This document shows positions 36,901-38,937 of a DNA stretch of 38,937 nt, in pieces (positions within the stretch are counted from its first letter, which is position 1; each line of letters starts with the position of its first letter). Source of the stretch: an uncultured Akkermansia sp. Its GTDB lineage: Bacteria; Verrucomicrobiota; Verrucomicrobiia; Verrucomicrobiales; Akkermansiaceae. The position numbers were made by a program, and so were the translations under genes. The DNA lies in NCBI GenBank assembly GCA_947628035.1, contig CANQYL010000008.1, forward strand, positions 1-38,937, read 5' to 3'. Under the pieces are notes generated by a model. That model was not told the origin of the DNA. It searched no databases and saw only the letters and a program-made list of their open reading frames with translations.

Positions 36901-38937
36901 TGATCCGGCCCTATGCCCCTCATCGTCAGCGTGTCTTCATCACCGACCAAGCGCAGGTACACATCCACAGTCTTATCGCTGGTAGCCGCCGCCAGTCTGC
37001 CGACGATGCTCGCCAGCGCATCTGTTTCCAGAAGGAGATCGACATCATCCTTGCTGCCGGCATCCAATTCAAATTTTCCTCCCTCTCTCCCCGTGATGAG
37101 GGCCGCGGGGTCGTCCACGTCATTGCCTACGTTTTCTGCAGAGAAGTGCAGCGCAAGATGGTGGGTGCTGTTGGCGGTGTATTTGCCGGTGATGTTGCAG
37201 AGTTCTCCATGTTGATTGATGGTGATGTCGTCCAGCCTCTCCCCCCTCATGCCATTGACGTCCACGATGCTCGAACCACCCTCGTCCGCCGCCGCAGTCG
37301 TCACGCACAGTTTGGCGCCATTCTTGATGGTAAAGCCTCCGTCGTTGGACAGCTCAACGTTGGCAAGAGTGATCGTCCCGTCCACCGCCTCCCTGCCGCC
37401 CCACACAGCCTTCGTCCCCGCTTCGCCCAGTGTGACGTTGCCGGCCAGCTTGGCTCCATCGCTGCTGCCCTCGGTCACGATGGTCAGCATCCCGGAGCTG
37501 CCTCGCAGAGTCACACTGCCACTGGCCGTGCCGCTGTAGATGGCATCCCCCGCAAATTCCACGGCCCCGCTGCCGCTCACGGCTACGCCCACGGATTGAC
37601 TCAGCGCCTTGTCGCTCAGTTTCCATGTGCCGCTGCCTCCGGTCTTGAGTTCTCCTCCCTTGTACCCGGAGATGTCGCCGCTCAGCCCGACGGTCGTCCC
37701 ATCCTTGGCTGTCAGCCCGCTCCCCCCGGTTACTTTCCCGGCGAGCGTGACCCCGCTCAGGACGGCGTCCCCTCCGCTCACCACCACGGTTCCGGCGGTG
37801 ATGGTGACGCCGCTGCCGTCCAGGTTGCCCCCACTGAGCTCCAGGGTGGCTTCCCCGCCTCCCAGGGCGTTTCCATTGCTCACCTCAACGGTTCCGGCGG
37901 TGATGCCGACTGTCCCTCGGAACCCTTCGCTATCGCCGCTCAGCTTGACGGTTCCTTCTCCGTCCTCCCCACCCAGCGACACGGTTCCCTCTCCGTTCAG
38001 GGCTTCGATGTACTCCACAATTCCTCCTCCGTACACGCTCAACGTGAACGTGCCGGCTTTCATGACCGTTACGCCGCCTCTCATGGTCACATCCGCGGCA
38101 CCTGCGGTGTGGATCTTGTACTGCAGCTCTCCTTTTTTCACAGTGATGGCGCCTCGGTGCGTTGTCGGCTCGCCCGTTTCCGTTTCCGGCTCTTGCCACT
38201 CCAGGGTGAATTTGCCGGTTCCGCACTTCTCCATGCCTCCTCCTTGATTCTCACTCTCATGCACCGCATGCCACAAGCCTCCGTTACTCGCCATATCCTC
38301 CTTAGCCCCTCCCCACACCACACCGTCCGCGTACGCCTCGGCGTTCACGCTCACTTTCACAGCCCCCGTGCTGCCTCCTCTGTTGTTGACCACCCTCCTG
38401 CTCACATCGAGATTTTCTTCCTTCAGCGTCCCCCCATTGTACGCGCTGTATTCCAACACGCCGCCTCCGAATTTAATCACGGTTTCGTCCGTTAGAGCTT
38501 GTTCGTTCGCCAGCACGAGGGTGCCCTGCTCTCCCAGTATCACCTCGCGAATGGATGTGTTCGCCAACGCTAGGGTGAGCTTCGCCCCTGACTCCTCCGG
38601 CTCCTCATCCCCGAATGCGCCGACCTTCAACGTGCCGCCTCCTTCCGCCTCATATTCTGACATGTCCAGACCTCCCGTCGTGCCTTCCTTCTGCGTAAAG
38701 GTGTATTCGCCGCTCTTCACGTGCACGTTTCTCGGCCGCACCGTGCCTTCTATCTTCACGTCGCCATGTTCCTGCGCCGCCTCCGCCGCGAACGTCACAT
38801 CTCGCCCGGTCGGCGGAACGGTTCCTTCTGCCCATTCGCCGGGTTGCTCGTCGCTCCACGTGTCGTCGCTGCCGCCGCTCCAATCAATTCCTCTCGGCTG
38901 AATGGTGAGTTGACCATTGCTCTTCAGCTTCAACTCC
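33993..38937 (-). CDS. giant autotransporter (AT2), 5' end outside window
   Basis: An open frame of about 1647 codons up to the right edge, with no start visible. It aligns along its length with the C-terminal half of AT1, beginning at that protein's fourth tryptophan module (IDWSGGSDDTWSDEQPGEW versus VTWVGGGDNNTWSNESDAEW). The passenger is repetitive, Gly-rich beta-helix sequence with PATR-like strands such as GLGTLTVGGGYKLADG. A linker (SKNARAGATMVWDSLKEK) leads to an autotransporter barrel (last ~280 residues, from WHAWLNAEG) ending in GYRISF. The barrel is almost identical to that of AT1. The gene lies upstream of ptsH on the same strand. A surface role is inferred. Confidence 0.93.
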   Translation of the reverse strand, partial: ELKLKSNGQLTIQPRGIDWSGGSDDTWSDEQPGEWAEGTVPPTGRDVTFAAEAAQEHGDVKIEGTVRPRNVHVKSGEYTFTQKEGTTGGLDMSEYEAEGGGTLKVGAFGDEEPEESGAKLTLALANTSIREVILGEQGTLVLANEQALTDETVIKFGGGVLEYSAYNGGTLKEENLDVSRRVVNNRGGSTGAVKVSVNAEAYADGVVWGGAKEDMASNGGLWHAVHESENQGGGMEKCGTGKFTLEWQEPETETGEPTTHRGAITVKKGELQYKIHTAGAADVTMRGGVTVMKAGTFTLSVYGGGIVEYIEALNGEGTVSLGGEDGEGTVKLSGDSEGFRGTVGITAGTVEVSNGNALGGGEATLELSGGNLDGSGVTITAGTVVVSGGDAVLSGVTLAGKVTGGSGLTAKDGTTVGLSGDISGYKGGELKTGGSGTWKLSDKALSQSVGVAVSGSGAVEFAGDAIYSGTASGSVTLRGSSGMLTIVTEGSSDGAKLAGNVTLGEAGTKAVWGGREAVDGTITLANVELSNDGGFTIKNGAKLCVTTAAADEGGSSIVDVNGMRGERLDDITINQHGELCNITGKYTANSTHHLALHFSAENVGNDVDDPAALITGREGGKFELDAGSKDDVDLLLETDALASIVGRLAAATSDKTVDVYLRLVGDEDTLTMRGIGPDHLLDVLDGDSAGILSSLYIESVSVEKGCIKLTGSAADVFVAPKGNSVLTDGDREQLNKAGATVLANPGDHLTLNMDGGTSQPEDGPDVTVRNLLGVTGSQQNPTQLSLENSSKTDPTGANRLEVAFNNTHSSTLANADKYSDEIDGTTVYGQDTTFNGSIDGGAGVDVEKQGLGTLTVGGGYKLADGTTTLTAGALRLRGEENTKNSMRNLAFSYTGAPKTNGKQGADGETKAEERGLLLEGGVTTITGSIKDEENEGKGNDIVMSRGAELVLKGATTLSSTGIIGDEKDGGGKLTLDGSNAGLTLGAKIDENGKVTGAAQLSGVDVRLTNGGNLTIGENAGMDVGEVMLGENGTLDIGSGTANHVDFLNSITEEDITDGTGNGTLRSAEDNGKLKSAGGGELHVGGGTFSGTLDSSSKGGKAGKLVVDSGAEFTLDNVTTDKTKGWGVTLNGGSTLTVDVSEGKGAYFGDINLGNGKMMFNFGEQNPEQNSLSGTITEVGEKGTLDFFSVGKVENSQEGKWEWKTGITVAESLRDSFADHVTFTGGGSFLEDSKASVDKDTGALTVTTEAAKDNKFERLLPDMSKNARAGATMVWDSLKEKSQDEAFFNALLNPTSDYDRMASALIGLYDNGDKEGLEKALVAVAGSSVSVLGPAVVEDLHRQLTTMRNRTTMTTNEQHLEQYDVYPMWHAWLNAEGAYRKLDADGFAPGYTLNSWGGTVGVDSDVSERTIVGLALTAMYGDLKTEGADVGKGDLDTMYFSAFARTTRGAWSHTFVVSGGIADVSLDRTVNAGGVSYRTQGSTDGYAVGALYEVGYTKLMNRRGTVAFQPVFNVEIRHAAIKGYTETGSNAGLKVDDIEQNVVTFGVGARMQSIVGENAYNRASILEARLLVKGDVGDRSGVAKNASIGSTSVGEVESAEVGAFGVEAGVGLTVPLGSQMGNLFIDGSMELRKGQTGFDATLGYRISF

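Noticed and set aside
36390..38495. 701-codon plus-strand frame opposite AT2
   Set aside because: Antisense shadow of a low-complexity, GC-rich autotransporter; rich in Arg/His/Val with no domain. The same holds for frames at 1425-2147, 2295-2990, 2932-3591, 5430-6314, 33969-35096 and others opposite AT1 and AT2.

Overview
The window looks like a chromosomal segment of a Gram-negative bacterium, most likely of the Verrucomicrobiota close to Akkermansia. That placement is inference. It rests on the two giant autotransporter adhesin-like proteins (one with an MKLHLPL-type extended signal peptide), many predicted lipoproteins, an arabinose-5-phosphate isomerase (Kdo/LPS synthesis), sigma70-type promoters with few strong ribosome binding sites, and a type B ribosomal protein L36. 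No phage, plasmid or insertion-sequence genes and no CRISPR array were seen.

Layout. The left edge holds the N-terminal part of a DUF4143-type AAA ATPase (minus strand, running off the edge). Next comes a 10.5 kb autotransporter gene (AT1, 1488-12029, minus). From 12.7 to 16.7 kb an overlapping three-gene operon encodes a lipoprotein, an M23 peptidase and a secreted TPR-like helical protein. rpmB (L28) and a small integrase-N-terminus-like gene face it. A lipase-like lipoprotein, the RNase P RNA gene (rnpB), and a two-gene operon of an ankyrin-repeat lipoprotein and a membrane protein follow. The run serS, exbB-like, exbD-like, Pro-rich membrane protein and membrane zinc ribbon (23.5-26.6 kb) is tightly packed. 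metX and a type B L36 gene lie on the minus strand. pepP, kdsD and rpsF lie on the plus strand. ptsI and ptsH (minus) follow, and the 3' part of a second autotransporter (AT2, minus) runs off the right edge.

How it works together. Housekeeping genes (rnpB, serS, rpsF, rpmB, rpmJ type B, metX, kdsD) are interleaved with envelope genes. AT1 and AT2 have nearly identical C-terminal beta barrels at DNA level and matching 3' flanks, so they are a paralogous surface-protein pair. The exbB/exbD-like cluster resembles a Ton/Tol energy-transduction module. However, its ExbD-like subunit seems to lack the usual membrane aspartate, and no TonB C-terminal domain is visible.

The most unusual content is between the genes. 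There are several families of short dispersed repeats: a ~145 bp element with 12 bp terminal inverted repeats (2 copies); a ~160 bp element carrying two operator-like palindromes (2 copies, each upstream of a promoter); a GGCAAACGCATT hairpin with a TCGTAAATCGTAAATAGG leader (several copies); and a 3' flank hairpin with compensatory changes behind both autotransporters. A pair of 19 bp palindromes also sits upstream of AT1.
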